Assembly: GCF_003952465.1 (NCBI RefSeq)
Contig: NZ_CP034448.1
Location: forward strand, 3,263,001 to 3,327,000
DNA: 64,000 bases
Reading direction: 5' to 3'
Source: Mesorhizobium sp. M1B.F.Ca.ET.045.04.1.1
GTDB taxonomy: Bacteria; Pseudomonadota; Alphaproteobacteria; Rhizobiales; Rhizobiaceae
The notes under the pieces are model-generated. The model made no database searches, was not told where the DNA came from, and worked only from the letters and a program-made list of their open reading frames with translations. The translations under genes were made by a program, and so were the position numbers. How positions within the stretch are numbered: the stretch's first letter is position 1; each line of letters begins with the position of its first letter. Positions 8,078 to 16,686 of this stretch are shown here, piece after piece.

Positions 8078-9067
8078 ATGCCGACAAGACTCGCCACCCG
8101 AACGAAATCCGACGCTGAGCAGGCCGCCAGCAAGCAGCGCAGCGTGCAGCGCAAGGTCGATGCTAAGGATCAAACCAAGCCGAAGGCAAAATCATCGACG
8201 GCCATGCAGGCCGGCGCGCGCCAATATCCGGTGCCGCCATTTCCGAAGCAGCACCATGCAAAGCCCGGCGAGGAATGGGCGATCGTGCCGGCGCCCCTCT
8301 ACGATGCGCCGTTCTGGCAGGGTTCGGGCAAGCTCGCAGGCAAGGTCGCGCTGATCACCGGCGGCGATTCCGGCATCGGCCGCGCCGTCGCTGTGCTCTT
8401 CGCACGCGAAGGCGCCGATGTAGCCATCGTCTATCTCAGCGAGGATCGCGACGCCAAAGCGACGAAAGCAGCGGTAGAGGCCGAAGGCAGGCGCTGCGTC
8501 ACGCTTCGCGGCGATGTTTCCAAACGGACCTTCTGCCGCAAGGCAGTGGAACAGACAGTGAAGGCGTTGGGCAAGCTGGACGTGCTTGTCAACAACGCCG
8601 CCTTCCAGGTGCACTCGGCCGATTTCGTCGACCTCACTGAGCAGCATTTCGATACCACGCTGAAGACCAACCTTTATGGCTATTTCCATATGGCGCAGGA
8701 AGCGGTGCCGCACATGAAGCCGGGCTCGGCGATCATCAACACGGGCTCCGTCACCGGCATAGAGGGCTCGAAGGACCTGGTCGATTATTCGATGACCAAA
8801 GGCGGCATCCACGCCTTCACCCGGGCGCTTTCCGGCAACCTCATAGGCAGGGGCATCCGCGTCAACGCGGTGGCACCGGGCCCGGTCTGGACGCCGCTCA
8901 ACCCGTCGGAGAAGAAGGCCGAGGACGTCGCGCAGTTCGGCGCCAAGACGCCGATGAAGCGGCCGGCCCAGCCCGAGGAGATCGCGCCGGCCTATGTGTT
9001 TTTAGCCTCGCCGCAATGCTCGAGCTACATCACCGGCGAGATCCTGCCGATCATCGGGGGCTATTGA
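8078..9067 (+). CDS. SDR family oxidoreductase (YghA-like)
   Basis: This 329-residue short-chain dehydrogenase has a ~75-residue Lys/Gln-rich N-terminal extension, then a Rossmann fold with TGGDSGIG (94-101), NNAA (172-175), and catalytic Ser of NTGS with YSMTK (Tyr237, Lys241). The extension plus the YPVPPFPKQ segment is typical of the YghA/general-stress-protein-39 group. Start 8078 has AAGGAG eight bases upstream. It diverges from the DUF982 gene. Substrate is unknown. I find no EcfG-type promoter before it. Confidence 0.88.
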   Translation: MPTRLATRTKSDAEQAASKQRSVQRKVDAKDQTKPKAKSSTAMQAGARQYPVPPFPKQHHAKPGEEWAIVPAPLYDAPFWQGSGKLAGKVALITGGDSGIGRAVAVLFAREGADVAIVYLSEDRDAKATKAAVEAEGRRCVTLRGDVSKRTFCRKAVEQTVKALGKLDVLVNNAAFQVHSADFVDLTEQHFDTTLKTNLYGYFHMAQEAVPHMKPGSAIINTGSVTGIEGSKDLVDYSMTKGGIHAFTRALSGNLIGRGIRVNAVAPGPVWTPLNPSEKKAEDVAQFGAKTPMKRPAQPEEIAPAYVFLASPQCSSYITGEILPIIGGY

Positions 9068-9188
9068 GCGCCAGCCTGGCCGCACTTGGAAATTTCAAGA
9101 GCACGCGTGTTTGCGCACTGTAGTCGCGGAACTTGGTTCCGTCTCAGGCTTCATGTCACATCGACCCCCTGCCATGGGTGAACGAGCA

Positions 9189-9213
9189 GGAACAAACACC
9201 TGATGGGCCAGTT
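9189..9213 (+). promoter_or_regulatory. EcfG-type general-stress promoter
   Basis: GGAAC, 16 bases, AGTT; 71 bases before the first ATG of the interrupted NRAMP-family gene. Confidence 0.5.
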
Positions 9214-9283
9214 CGGGTCCAAAGGCGGCACCCACTCAACCCACGTTCGGCCGATCCTTTTCCGATCACGTCGAGCGCAAGTG

Positions 9284-10570
9284 ATGACCGAACAAGCCAG
9301 CAAAGAGGCAGACGGGGGAAAGCGCAAAGGTTTCGGGAGAGCCGCTGGTTTGGCTTTGATCGCTGGTGCGGCTGACGACGATTGATCGGCGATCGGGACC
9401 TATGCCAGCGCGGGAGCAAAGTTCGGACCGGACCTGCTTTGGACCGCACCCGTGACACTGCCGATGATGTACACGGTCGTGTACCTCTCATCGAAGCTCG
9501 GCCAGGTATCGGGGCGGGGACTGTTCCAGGTCATAGCGGATTTCTATCCGCGATGGCTGCTATGGTCGGTTCTGGTCGCGGTCCTGATCGGCAACGCGAT
9601 CGAGGCTGCTGCGAATCTTGGCGCCATGGCGGCGGCAATCAACCTCTTCGTGCCGTTGCCGATCCCGATGATCGTCGCTCTCGTTGCAGCGCTCATGTTC
9701 GGTCTTCAGGTCTTCGGCTCTTACGAACTTCTCAAGAACCTGTTTCGAGTACTGGCGCTGGCGCTGCTTGCCTACGTCGTTTCGGCTATCCTCGCCAAGC
9801 CCGAACTGACGTCCGTGCTGATTGGCACCTTGCTGCCGAAAGTGCATTTCAACCGTGAGTACTTGTCGATCCTCGTCGCTATCATAGGCACAACACTTTC
9901 AGCCTACCTTTACACATGGCAATCCAACCAGGAGGTGGAAGAGGAGATCGCCAACGGCCGAACCGACCTTGAGGAACGGAAGGGAGCGACAAAGGAAGAG
10001 TTGCGCCGGTCGCGCCAGGACATTCTGATCGGCATGACGTTTTCCAACCTGATCATGTACTTCATCATGCTCTCCACCGCTTCGACGCTTCACAAGGTCG
10101 GCCAAAACCAGATCGAAACGGCGGCACAGGCAGCCGAGGCGTTGCGGCCGGTCGCCGGTGATGCGGCTGGCATAATCTTCGCCGCCGGTGTGATCGGCGT
10201 CGGCTTCCTGGCCGTTCCGGTCATGACGACCGGCGCTGCTTTCGATCTTGCGCAGGCAATGGATTGGAAGCATGGCATGAGCATAAGGCCGCAGGAAGCG
10301 CCGGGCTTCTACCTGGCAACGGGCGCCTTTACGCTGATCGGAGTCATCCTCAACTTTTTTGGCTTCAATCCGATGCAGGCCCTGGTCTGGGCAGGCATCG
10401 TGCAAGGTTTTTCCACTCCCCCGCTTCTGCTGTTGATGCTTCTAATGACGAACGACCGCAGGATCATGGGCGACAGGGTCAATAGCCGGAGTACGAACAT
10501 CCTCGGAGGCATCACGACGGCCGTAATCTTTGCGGCATCGGCTGGCCTTGTGGCGAGTTGGTTCCTGTAG
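9284..10570 (+). pseudogene. NRAMP-family transporter interrupted by in-frame TGA
   Basis: A continuous frame of 428 codons from ATG 9284 to 10570 encodes an NRAMP-like transporter but is cut by a single TGA at 9383-9385. The break lies in helix 1, right after LIAGAADDD and before SAIGTYASAGAKFG; relatives normally have Pro-Ser here (DDDPS). Downstream, all remaining helices are intact, including a charged cytoplasmic loop (EVEEEIANG...) and PVMTTGAAFD. Translation could restart at GTG 9452, giving 372 residues without helix 1, but the metal-site helix would be missing. It may be a decayed gene or carry a sequencing error. It is not close to the NRAMP-like gene at 2421-3641. Confidence 0.75.
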
Positions 10571-10696
10571 CCCGAACGGCGCCATCGACCTTGGCCGGAG
10601 GGCGTTCGAGCAAGTTCGATTCGAACAGGAACGATCGTCATCGTCACGCATTCTCCCTGATCGATGTTCTTCAACTCTCTCTGCTGGGGTCGAGCC

Positions 10697-11281
10697 GTGT
10701 TACCCAATGGTCATGCCGCGCCAGATTGTGCACCGGGTGAAATCTCCGTCGTCGACCTGATCCCCGCCTTGCGCGCTTTTGCGCGCACCTTTTGCCGTGT
10801 TCCTGATGACGCCGACGATTTGGTCCAGGAGACCTTGACCAAAGGGCTTGCCAATTTGGACAAGTTCGAGCCGGGGACGCGACTGAAGTCCTGGCTTTTC
10901 ACCATCATGCGCAACACGCACTACACGCGGGTGAAGGCTGCGGCGAGGGAAGCGCCGGGGCTGCTTGATTGTGCCTCCAGCCGACCGATTTCGGAAGCCT
11001 CCCAGGAATGGTTCCTTCGGAGCAAGGAGGTCTATAGAGCTATCCAGAAGCTTCCCGAACATCAGCGCGAAGTATTAATGCTGATCGGTGTCCTGGGCGT
11101 CAGCTACGAAGAAACGGCTGAGATATGCGATTGTGCCGTCGGAACCGTGAAAAGCCGGCTCAACCGGGCGCGCGCGCACGTTCTGGGACTCCTGAATGAA
11201 AGCTCCTCGCAGTCGCTGGTCGAAAGACATGACCATTTTTTGAAAGATTGCTGGGATCGAGGGACTGACGAACCCAGATAA
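10697..11281 (+). CDS. EcfG-type ECF sigma factor
   Basis: This product of about 194 residues is an extracytoplasmic-function sigma factor. Region 2 is visible as LIPALRAFARTFC...DADDLVQETL and LKSWLFTIMRN, and region 4 as LPEHQREVLMLIGVLGVSYEETAEICDCAVGTVKSRLNRAR. These match the EcfG group, which directs the alphaproteobacterial general stress response from GGAAC/CGTT promoters. An ATG at 10664 is also in frame; GTG 10697 is preferred because a weak promoter-like pair ends at 10652. A NepR-like ORF lies convergently downstream. The many GGAAC promoters around it fit its predicted specificity, although other EcfG copies may exist elsewhere. Confidence 0.85.
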   Translation: MLPNGHAAPDCAPGEISVVDLIPALRAFARTFCRVPDDADDLVQETLTKGLANLDKFEPGTRLKSWLFTIMRNTHYTRVKAAAREAPGLLDCASSRPISEASQEWFLRSKEVYRAIQKLPEHQREVLMLIGVLGVSYEETAEICDCAVGTVKSRLNRARAHVLGLLNESSSQSLVERHDHFLKDCWDRGTDEPR

Positions 11282-11290
11282 GCGCCTGCG

Positions 11291-11467
11291 TCAGGTCTCC
11301 GACTTGCACCGACGCTTCTGGATCAGCGCATTCTGCAACTGGAGCGCCAGTTTAGTCAGGCGATCAGGAATTTTCTCCTGCTCGATGGCTGTCAACAATG
11401 ACGCAATCTCTTGGTCCACACTCAGGTTTTCCTGAGGGTCGAAATCGCGTTGGCTCGGACGACACAT
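11291..11467 (-). CDS. NepR-like anti-sigma factor
   Basis: This 58-residue ORF, convergent with the EcfG-like sigma gene and 10 bases from its end, encodes a hydrophilic protein with a core IASLLTAIEQEKIPDRLTKL. The spacing of a first helix, an 'IPDR' turn and a second Leu-rich helix (ALQLQNAL) is the NepR pattern. NepR proteins sequester EcfG until phosphorylated PhyR removes them. Usually nepR and ecfG are co-transcribed; the tail-to-tail arrangement here is unusual. No phyR or sensor kinase of that system is visible nearby. Identification rests on motif reading only. Confidence 0.65.
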   Translation of the reverse strand: MCRPSQRDFDPQENLSVDQEIASLLTAIEQEKIPDRLTKLALQLQNALIQKRRCKSET

Positions 11468-11656
11468 GGCATTCTCTTAGCAAACAGGGTCCCTTAAATT
11501 CACTTGAGACCATAGACGGCCGGAGTTTGCAAGGCGCCTTCAACCGTCGGTCAGTCCGGCTCCACACAGGGTTCTGGCTGAGCGCAACACCGTGCCTGAA
11601 TTCGATACCCGATCCGTTTGCGTGCCCGCCGGGCCTTATGAGAGCTACCCGCAAGC

Positions 11657-11875
11657 TCAGTCTTTAGGAAGCCGGTTTGCCGCATTATCTTGATACTGAT
11701 CGGATTTGATCCGATTGCTGTCGAGACCGCGTTGCTTTGTGTGCTGCTTCTTGTCTCGATTCTTCAGGACCTCATTTTCGCCAACCATGTCCTTCGGAAG
11801 CTCTGTCTTCGCTCCGGTCCCGGAACCCTTGCCCTGACTGCCGCGGCCCATATGTTTCTTGCCACCGGACGCCAT
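11657..11875 (-). CDS. small basic hydrophilic protein
   Basis: This 72-residue protein begins MASGGKKHMGRG and is dominated by Lys, Gly, Asn and Gln, with no hydrophobic core, so it is probably disordered. AGGAG lies just upstream of ATG 11875, and a general-stress promoter is found at 11924-11948, inside the 3' end of the methyltransferase gene. The 22 residues of the longer reading frame upstream fall in that gene and look spurious. No function is known. Confidence 0.7.
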   Translation of the reverse strand: MASGGKKHMGRGSQGKGSGTGAKTELPKDMVGENEVLKNRDKKQHTKQRGLDSNRIKSDQYQDNAANRLPKD

Positions 11876-11923
11876 TTTTTTCTCCTGAATATGCCAGCTT
11901 CTGCGGAAGTGGTTTGGCGCCCC

Positions 11924-11948
11924 AACTTCGGTCTGTCCGTTATGTTCC
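11924..11948 (-). promoter_or_regulatory. EcfG-type general-stress promoter inside the end of a gene
   Basis: Minus strand: GGAAC, 16 bases, AGTT, 49 bases before ATG 11875. Most of it overlaps the last codons and stop of the methyltransferase gene, so the small gene can be expressed apart from the long operon. Confidence 0.6.
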
Positions 11949-12854
11949 GCCAATACGACGAACTAAAAACGCGGTGCCGTCCCAGCGACGGAAAGGCATC
12001 TCACCGTCGATGACGACGTCCATGCCGAAAGCACCGGCTAGACCGCGAATATCGGAGGAATCGATGCCAGACGGCACCCGATATGAATAGTTGAGAATTG
12101 CGGCCATTCCGCCTGGGCGCAACACGCGCGCCACTTCGCTGAAGTGCCGCTCGGCGACGCCGGCGAGTACCAGGTAAGGGAAACTGTCTACCGCCAGCAC
12201 GCCATCAAGGCCTGCATCGGTGAATTCGTCAAGATCGAGCCCTGAGGTGTGGCGGAACTCCACATTGGTCAGACCGGCGCACCGTCGACGCGCGATGGCA
12301 AGCATTTTGGCGGATATATCGATCCCGACAATATGCCTTGCCCTCGCGTGGAGCGCACGTTCGAAGCGGCCGATGCCACAACCGACGTCGAGTATCGTCT
12401 TGCCTGCGCCCGTAAAGTCTTGTCGCTCCAGCCAGGAAGTGATCTCGGCTGTTGCAGCCGAAAGCTTCTCCTCATCGCCAAGGGACGAAAGCTGGACGCT
12501 GGCGACCGCAGAAATGTCGGCCGCCTGGTCGAAGCCGATGGCCAGTCGGGTGATGGTCATCTCACGCGTTTCGCCAGCCAGGCGGTTGTGAAGCACGGAA
12601 GCCGCCGTCGTCCGGAGTTCGTCAAAGGTGTCGATCTTGCGGGAGAGAAGCACGGCCACCTCGTCGAGCCAGTCCCCTCGGTGGGTGGCATTTGCACGCA
12701 TATCCAATGCGATCTTCGCAAGTTCTGCAGCGTTGATGCCCGTCTTGAGATAGACGGCCAATCTGGCGATCGCGACGTCCGCGGATAGGCCGTTCGCCAT
12801 GCAATTTTCGAGAATGCGTTTCGCAGTAGTCTTTGCCTGTTCTGCTGCGGTCAT
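11940..12854 (-). CDS. class I SAM-dependent methyltransferase
   Basis: This 304-residue protein has an N-terminal helical region of about 120 residues and a class I methyltransferase fold with ILDVGCGIGRFE (motif I, SAM-binding), VGIDIS (motif II acidic end) and EVARVLRPGGMAAI (motif IV/post). Start 12854 overlaps the stop of the acyltransferase gene (ATGA). It is the last gene of the ten-gene glycoconjugate operon, so a sugar, lipid or tailoring hydroxyl is a likely acceptor; this is inference. The N-terminal helical extension may determine acceptor binding. Confidence 0.85.
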   Translation of the reverse strand: MTAAEQAKTTAKRILENCMANGLSADVAIARLAVYLKTGINAAELAKIALDMRANATHRGDWLDEVAVLLSRKIDTFDELRTTAASVLHNRLAGETREMTITRLAIGFDQAADISAVASVQLSSLGDEEKLSAATAEITSWLERQDFTGAGKTILDVGCGIGRFERALHARARHIVGIDISAKMLAIARRRCAGLTNVEFRHTSGLDLDEFTDAGLDGVLAVDSFPYLVLAGVAERHFSEVARVLRPGGMAAILNYSYRVPSGIDSSDIRGLAGAFGMDVVIDGEMPFRRWDGTAFLVRRIGGT

Positions 12855-13843
12855 GGCGGCGCGCCTCGGGTCCAGACCCTCTGCGCAGTCCAACGGTCGA
12901 CGGCGCCCCAGCCATACTTGTAGCTTTCCCGGCCGCGCAGAAAATCGAACTCGCGTGCCCCCTCCCGAGCGGCTTCGACAATGGCCTTGCCGATCAGGAT
13001 CGCGCCAGGACTCTCCTCGGCATAGGCCGGGTCGAACCCACCGAGATAGGCATAGGCGCGATCACGGTGATGAAAGCCATAATACGCACCGACGACAGCT
13101 TCGCCGATTTCGATGAGCCAACACCTCGCCAAACCGTTTGCAGCGAGGCGGGGCAACGCATTACGGTGGAATTCGATAGCGCTACCCACCAGCACGCCGC
13201 CGCCCCGTCCGGCCCACCGGGCATCGTGCAGTCGGACCAGCTGATCGACGAACGTCTCCGGATCGGCCTCGTATCGCGCAATGGCTACCCGTCCCCGTCG
13301 TTGCGCGGCTCTTTGGGCGCGGCGCAGTTGACGCCTTCGTCGGGCGGGTATCAAGCTTACAAGCGTCTCATTGCCCGCAGGCGGAAGCACTGGACAGGCG
13401 GCATGGTGCGCGCATCCGCTCTCCTTGACCTGCGGTAGCGCAAGGCTCAAGGAGGCAGCTCTGACTGGCAGGTCTGGAAGGATCCATTGCGACCATTCGA
13501 GCGAGAGCGCTGCCTCGGCGATAGCAGCGCTCACCGCTGCTTCTTGACCGGGGGTGCACAGAATATCGAGGTAGTCGCTCAGCGAGATTCCGACCGGCAG
13601 CAGTTTCCAGCCGGAAGCGTGCGGTTCGAGGTACAGTGGCGCCAGGCCGACGAGATCTTTTCCGCGCCACACGGCGATCGCGGAGAGATCACCCGGCGAG
13701 AATGTCCGCCACCACGGCAACAGCCAGGCGGGTGACTGGAAAGGCGTGGCAGAGATGCTTTGCGACCAGAGCGGCCACCAATGCGACTCGAGATCATCGA
13801 GCGCGCCCTGATCTCGGATGACCTCGGCGCGCAGGGCGCTCAC
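12851..13843 (-). CDS. GNAT/FemAB-like acyltransferase (BcsL/CelD type)
   Basis: This ~330-residue protein has a duplicated GNAT-like arrangement as in the cellulose-biosynthesis acetyltransferases (CelD/BcsL) and FemAB-related enzymes: an N-terminal half with LESHWWPLW and FQSPAWLLPWW, and a C-terminal half with RLHDARW, LIEIGEAVVGAYYGF and YLGGFDPAYAEESPGAILIGKAI, the last matching the acyl-CoA or aminoacyl-tRNA-binding region. The GTG start at 13843 overlaps the stop of the GT4 gene (GTGA). In the operon it may acylate the amino group released by the PIG-L deacetylase; this is inference. Confidence 0.8.
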   Translation of the reverse strand: MSALRAEVIRDQGALDDLESHWWPLWSQSISATPFQSPAWLLPWWRTFSPGDLSAIAVWRGKDLVGLAPLYLEPHASGWKLLPVGISLSDYLDILCTPGQEAAVSAAIAEAALSLEWSQWILPDLPVRAASLSLALPQVKESGCAHHAACPVLPPAGNETLVSLIPARRRRQLRRAQRAAQRRGRVAIARYEADPETFVDQLVRLHDARWAGRGGGVLVGSAIEFHRNALPRLAANGLARCWLIEIGEAVVGAYYGFHHRDRAYAYLGGFDPAYAEESPGAILIGKAIVEAAREGAREFDFLRGRESYKYGWGAVDRWTAQRVWTRGAPP

Positions 13844-14904
13844 CGAGCGGCCCTCAACTCTGCTCGGGAAGGGCCGAGCTTTGCCAATGCCCGGTAGGTA
13901 TCCATATAGGCCGAGATCATGCGATCGAGCGAAAAGCGGCGTCGCGCCGCGCTCAGGCACGCTTCGTTGCTCAACTCGGCCGAAGCAAGGATCGCTGTCG
14001 CCATCTCGTCGACGTCGTTGACGAGAAATCCGGTCTCGCCATGTTCGACGACATTGGGCAGGGCGCCATTCGGGAAGGCTACGACGGGCGTGCCGCACGC
14101 AAGCGCTTCCATGGCAACCAGCGAACTTGTTTCGGCTGCCAGGCTCGGAATGACCAAACAGCGGGCGACATTGAGAAGTCGCCGCTTGGCGGAAAAGCCA
14201 AGCGGCCCCAGAAAGCGCCGCCGCCTGTCGAGGCGGGGGCGCACCTCGTTGGCGAAGTACTCCACATGTGTCTGGTAAGGATAGATCTGTCCGCCGATGG
14301 CCAGCGGTACCGAGGCGCGTTTGGCGGCTTCGATCGCCAGATGGATGCCTTTTTCCGGGCAGATTCGGCTGAGCACGAGCGCGAAATCGCGCCGCGACCG
14401 CGGCTGGTTCAGCCCATCGACGTCGACACCGTTTGGAATAGGCGCTACCAGCCTCGATCCGGCCGGCGCGGTTTTATGCTGCGCGTCCGAAACCGCATGC
14501 AGCCATAGGTCCTCACGCGCCGGTCGCAAGGCTTCGGGCGGATACCAGCCGAGCGGCAGGTGCAGTGTCACGAGCGTCGGACCGTCGCCGGGAAGGTAAG
14601 TGTCGAAATCGATGCCATGTAGATGCACGATGTCGATGGGCCAACGCGCCCGCGCGGTTGCGATCGCCCCGCGGTGTGCCTGCTGCGCGCGCTTCTTGGC
14701 AGTTTCGTCGAGGACACCTGTCTCGGCAGGCGTCTCCACCAGAGTACCGGCCGCGCTGGAACCCCGGCAGGCGACGACAATAGAACGATGGCCGTCCCGC
14801 ACCAGGGCGCGGTCAAGCATCGACAGCACCTGCTCGGCGCCGCCGACCGCATCCGGTCCGACAGGCGCGAGAGAATAGGCGACGTTGAGCACCGTGAGGG
14901 TCAT
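13840..14904 (-). CDS. GT4-family glycosyltransferase
   Basis: This 354-residue retaining glycosyltransferase has a GT-B fold: N-terminal APVGPDAVGGAEQVLSMLDRAL acceptor-side domain, a PNGVDVDGL linker, LVLSRICPEKGIHLAIEAA at the start of the donor domain, and the E-x7-E-type nucleotide-sugar site in AAETSSLVAMEALACGTPVVAF. It uses a nucleotide-sugar donor in the cytoplasm. Four-base overlaps on both sides tie it to the PIG-L deacetylase and acyltransferase. An amino sugar such as GlcNAc would fit the deacetylase next door, but donor specificity cannot be read. Confidence 0.88.
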   Translation of the reverse strand: MTLTVLNVAYSLAPVGPDAVGGAEQVLSMLDRALVRDGHRSIVVACRGSSAAGTLVETPAETGVLDETAKKRAQQAHRGAIATARARWPIDIVHLHGIDFDTYLPGDGPTLVTLHLPLGWYPPEALRPAREDLWLHAVSDAQHKTAPAGSRLVAPIPNGVDVDGLNQPRSRRDFALVLSRICPEKGIHLAIEAAKRASVPLAIGGQIYPYQTHVEYFANEVRPRLDRRRRFLGPLGFSAKRRLLNVARCLVIPSLAAETSSLVAMEALACGTPVVAFPNGALPNVVEHGETGFLVNDVDEMATAILASAELSNEACLSAARRRFSLDRMISAYMDTYRALAKLGPSRAELRAAR

Positions 14905-15746
14905 GGCCGGTCCAGCCGAAGCTCCTCATGCGCGGCTGCCGCCACGCCGAGCCATGTTGCGGGCTCGAAACCAAGCGGCAGGGATTGATAGTAAAGTCTG
15001 CCGTTGTTCGGCAGCGCACGGAAATCGTAAGCGGGTGCCAGCCGAAAGCGCTCGGTCGAACTGAAGAACGGCGCCAGCGTCCGCTGCTGTGTCTTATGGC
15101 TGGCCAACATGGCTTGCTTGAGCCGAAAGGCCGGTCCGGTCAGGCAAACCTCGATGCGATCCGCCTCGGGGCTATCGACGAAATCCTGGAAGATGGGGCC
15201 TTCCGGCCCCGCGGCATAGAACGCCATTTCGATAATAGACGGCGCTGGGTGCCGGTCGCGGTGCAGCAAATGGCAGGCCGCATGAACGGCAAAAGCGGTG
15301 GCATCGTGGTCGGGATGGCCTCCTTCGAAAGGATGCGTGCAAACAAACCGGATCTCGCGTGCGGCAAAAAGGCAGGCCAACTGCTGCGCGAGTGCGCCGA
15401 GATGCATGACCGCTTCCGTGTCAGGGTAGTCGAGGCTGGTCAGATTTGCAGACGATAGCCCTGCCGCCGCTAACGCTGCCCATAGTTCCGTACGGCGAGC
15501 ATGGGCATAGTCTTGCCATGTCTGGAAGCTGTGACTCCGCGCGTCGGCAAGATCGCGCGGCGCTCCGTCCGTGACATGAACGATCCGGCATCCCGGCAGC
15601 CCGGCAAGATGGCCGCCGATGCCGATCGTTTCGTCATCCGGATGCGCCACGACAATCATGAGACCGGCGCCTGGGCCGATATTCCTGCCGGTCAGCAGTG
15701 CAGCGAATTCGGCCAGCACATTTGACGATTGATCGGCGGACGACAT
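14901..15746 (-). CDS. PIG-L family deacetylase
   Basis: This 281-residue protein is a zinc-dependent N-acetyl-sugar deacetylase of the PIG-L/MshB/LmbE family. The metal-binding motif AHPDDE is at residues 34-39 and the second His-rich motif HPFEGGHPDHDA lies near the middle. Family members deacetylate GlcNAc-inositol (MshB), GlcNAc-PI (PIG-L) and other glycans. ATG 15746 is seven bases after the glycosidase stop with GAGG upstream. Presence in one operon with inositol-phosphate synthase and a GT4 transferase makes a GlcNAc-containing, possibly inositol-linked substrate attractive; this is inference. Confidence 0.88.
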   Translation of the reverse strand: MSSADQSSNVLAEFAALLTGRNIGPGAGLMIVVAHPDDETIGIGGHLAGLPGCRIVHVTDGAPRDLADARSHSFQTWQDYAHARRTELWAALAAAGLSSANLTSLDYPDTEAVMHLGALAQQLACLFAAREIRFVCTHPFEGGHPDHDATAFAVHAACHLLHRDRHPAPSIIEMAFYAAGPEGPIFQDFVDSPEADRIEVCLTGPAFRLKQAMLASHKTQQRTLAPFFSSTERFRLAPAYDFRALPNNGRLYYQSLPLGFEPATWLGVAAAAHEELRLDRP

Positions 15747-15753
15747 GGCAGCC

Positions 15754-16686
15754 TCATGCAGCCGAGGCCCGCTGCGCCGGCATGGCCGCATTGTGCACTC
15801 CAGGCGCGTAACGACGGATCATTGTCGCGCAGAATTCGGCGAACTCCTCAGGCACTTCCGGTGGGCTGGTGTGATGAGGCTGCAGGCCGCGATGTTCAGG
15901 CGTGAAGCAAAAGGTGATGGTGACGTCGAAGTCGGCGAGCGCCTCCATCTGGCGGTCGAACCAGTCGAGAGCATTTGGCCTGAAACTGTCGGCCCAAGAA
16001 AGGCCCGTGCGCAAATTTGTAACGCCCAGACGCTTCATCCAGGCGACGGCGTCGTCCAGCCGGTGGTCCTCGAAATGGAACCACTGGACCAGTCCCATTT
16101 GCGGAGTGTAGCGCAGGAAGTCCTCGAGAGCCGGCTTGGGCGTGCCATCTTCGCGCAGCAGGCCCATGTAGAAATGGCGATAATAAGAGGAGCCTTCCAC
16201 CTCGCGATGCCGCGTGGTCGCGCCCCATGCGTGAGGCAAATCATAGAGGCTGTACCATTGCACGCGGGGCGCGTTGCCAAGCAGCAACTCCGCTGTCCGG
16301 CGCAGGCCCCAGACCTGGATCTCCTCGGCGCCGAAACTCGACACGCCGGCTTCGCTGATCCAGATCGGTAGATCGGTGATGTCGGCGATCTCGCCGAGCT
16401 TTTGCGGCCATTCATGCATCTGCCAAAGGTTCCAGTCGAGCGGGAAGCCATGTACGGCGACGGCATCGACGTGGTCGAGTACCCCGAACCCCTTCATAAG
16501 CGACATGAAGCCGGCATCGATTGGGGAAATGCCGCCAAGGACTCGCGTGATCGCCGGGTTTTGGAGACCGATTGCATCGGCTGCCAGGATCGCCATGTTG
16601 GCAAAGCGGCTCCAATCCGGATCGAGCTCGGGATCCCAATGCGACTTGTTGTTGGGCTCGTTCCAGATCATGGTTGCTTCAATCAT
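15754..16686 (-). CDS. clan GH-A-like glycosidase with permuted domain order
   Basis: This 310-residue protein has the two catalytic carboxylates of clan GH-A glycosidases: WNEPN (Glu10) and WISEAG (Glu112), with VHGF and QWYSLYD between and after. In normal GH-A barrels, WNEPN ends strand 4, about 100-150 residues from the N-terminus. Here it is at residue 8, and the segment that should precede it (LVQWFHFED, WMKRLGVTNLRTGLSW, VTITFCFTPEHRG, FCATMIRRYAPG) is found after residue 199. The sequence therefore reads as a circularly permuted TIM barrel. Start 16686 has AGGAAG upstream. It likely cleaves or transfers a glycosyl unit of the cluster product; no signal peptide is seen, so it acts in the cytoplasm. 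Confidence 0.75.
   Translation of the reverse strand: MIEATMIWNEPNNKSHWDPELDPDWSRFANMAILAADAIGLQNPAITRVLGGISPIDAGFMSLMKGFGVLDHVDAVAVHGFPLDWNLWQMHEWPQKLGEIADITDLPIWISEAGVSSFGAEEIQVWGLRRTAELLLGNAPRVQWYSLYDLPHAWGATTRHREVEGSSYYRHFYMGLLREDGTPKPALEDFLRYTPQMGLVQWFHFEDHRLDDAVAWMKRLGVTNLRTGLSWADSFRPNALDWFDRQMEALADFDVTITFCFTPEHRGLQPHHTSPPEVPEEFAEFCATMIRRYAPGVHNAAMPAQRASAA

Noticed and set aside
9383..9385. TGA as selenocysteine or recoded codon
   Set aside because: Relatives have Pro at this position, no hairpin immediately follows, and the second TGA (45408) falls in an unrelated context.
10628..10652. GGAAC-N16-CATT before the sigma gene
   Set aside because: The -10 element differs at the second base of CGTT; plausible autoregulation but too weak to list as a promoter.
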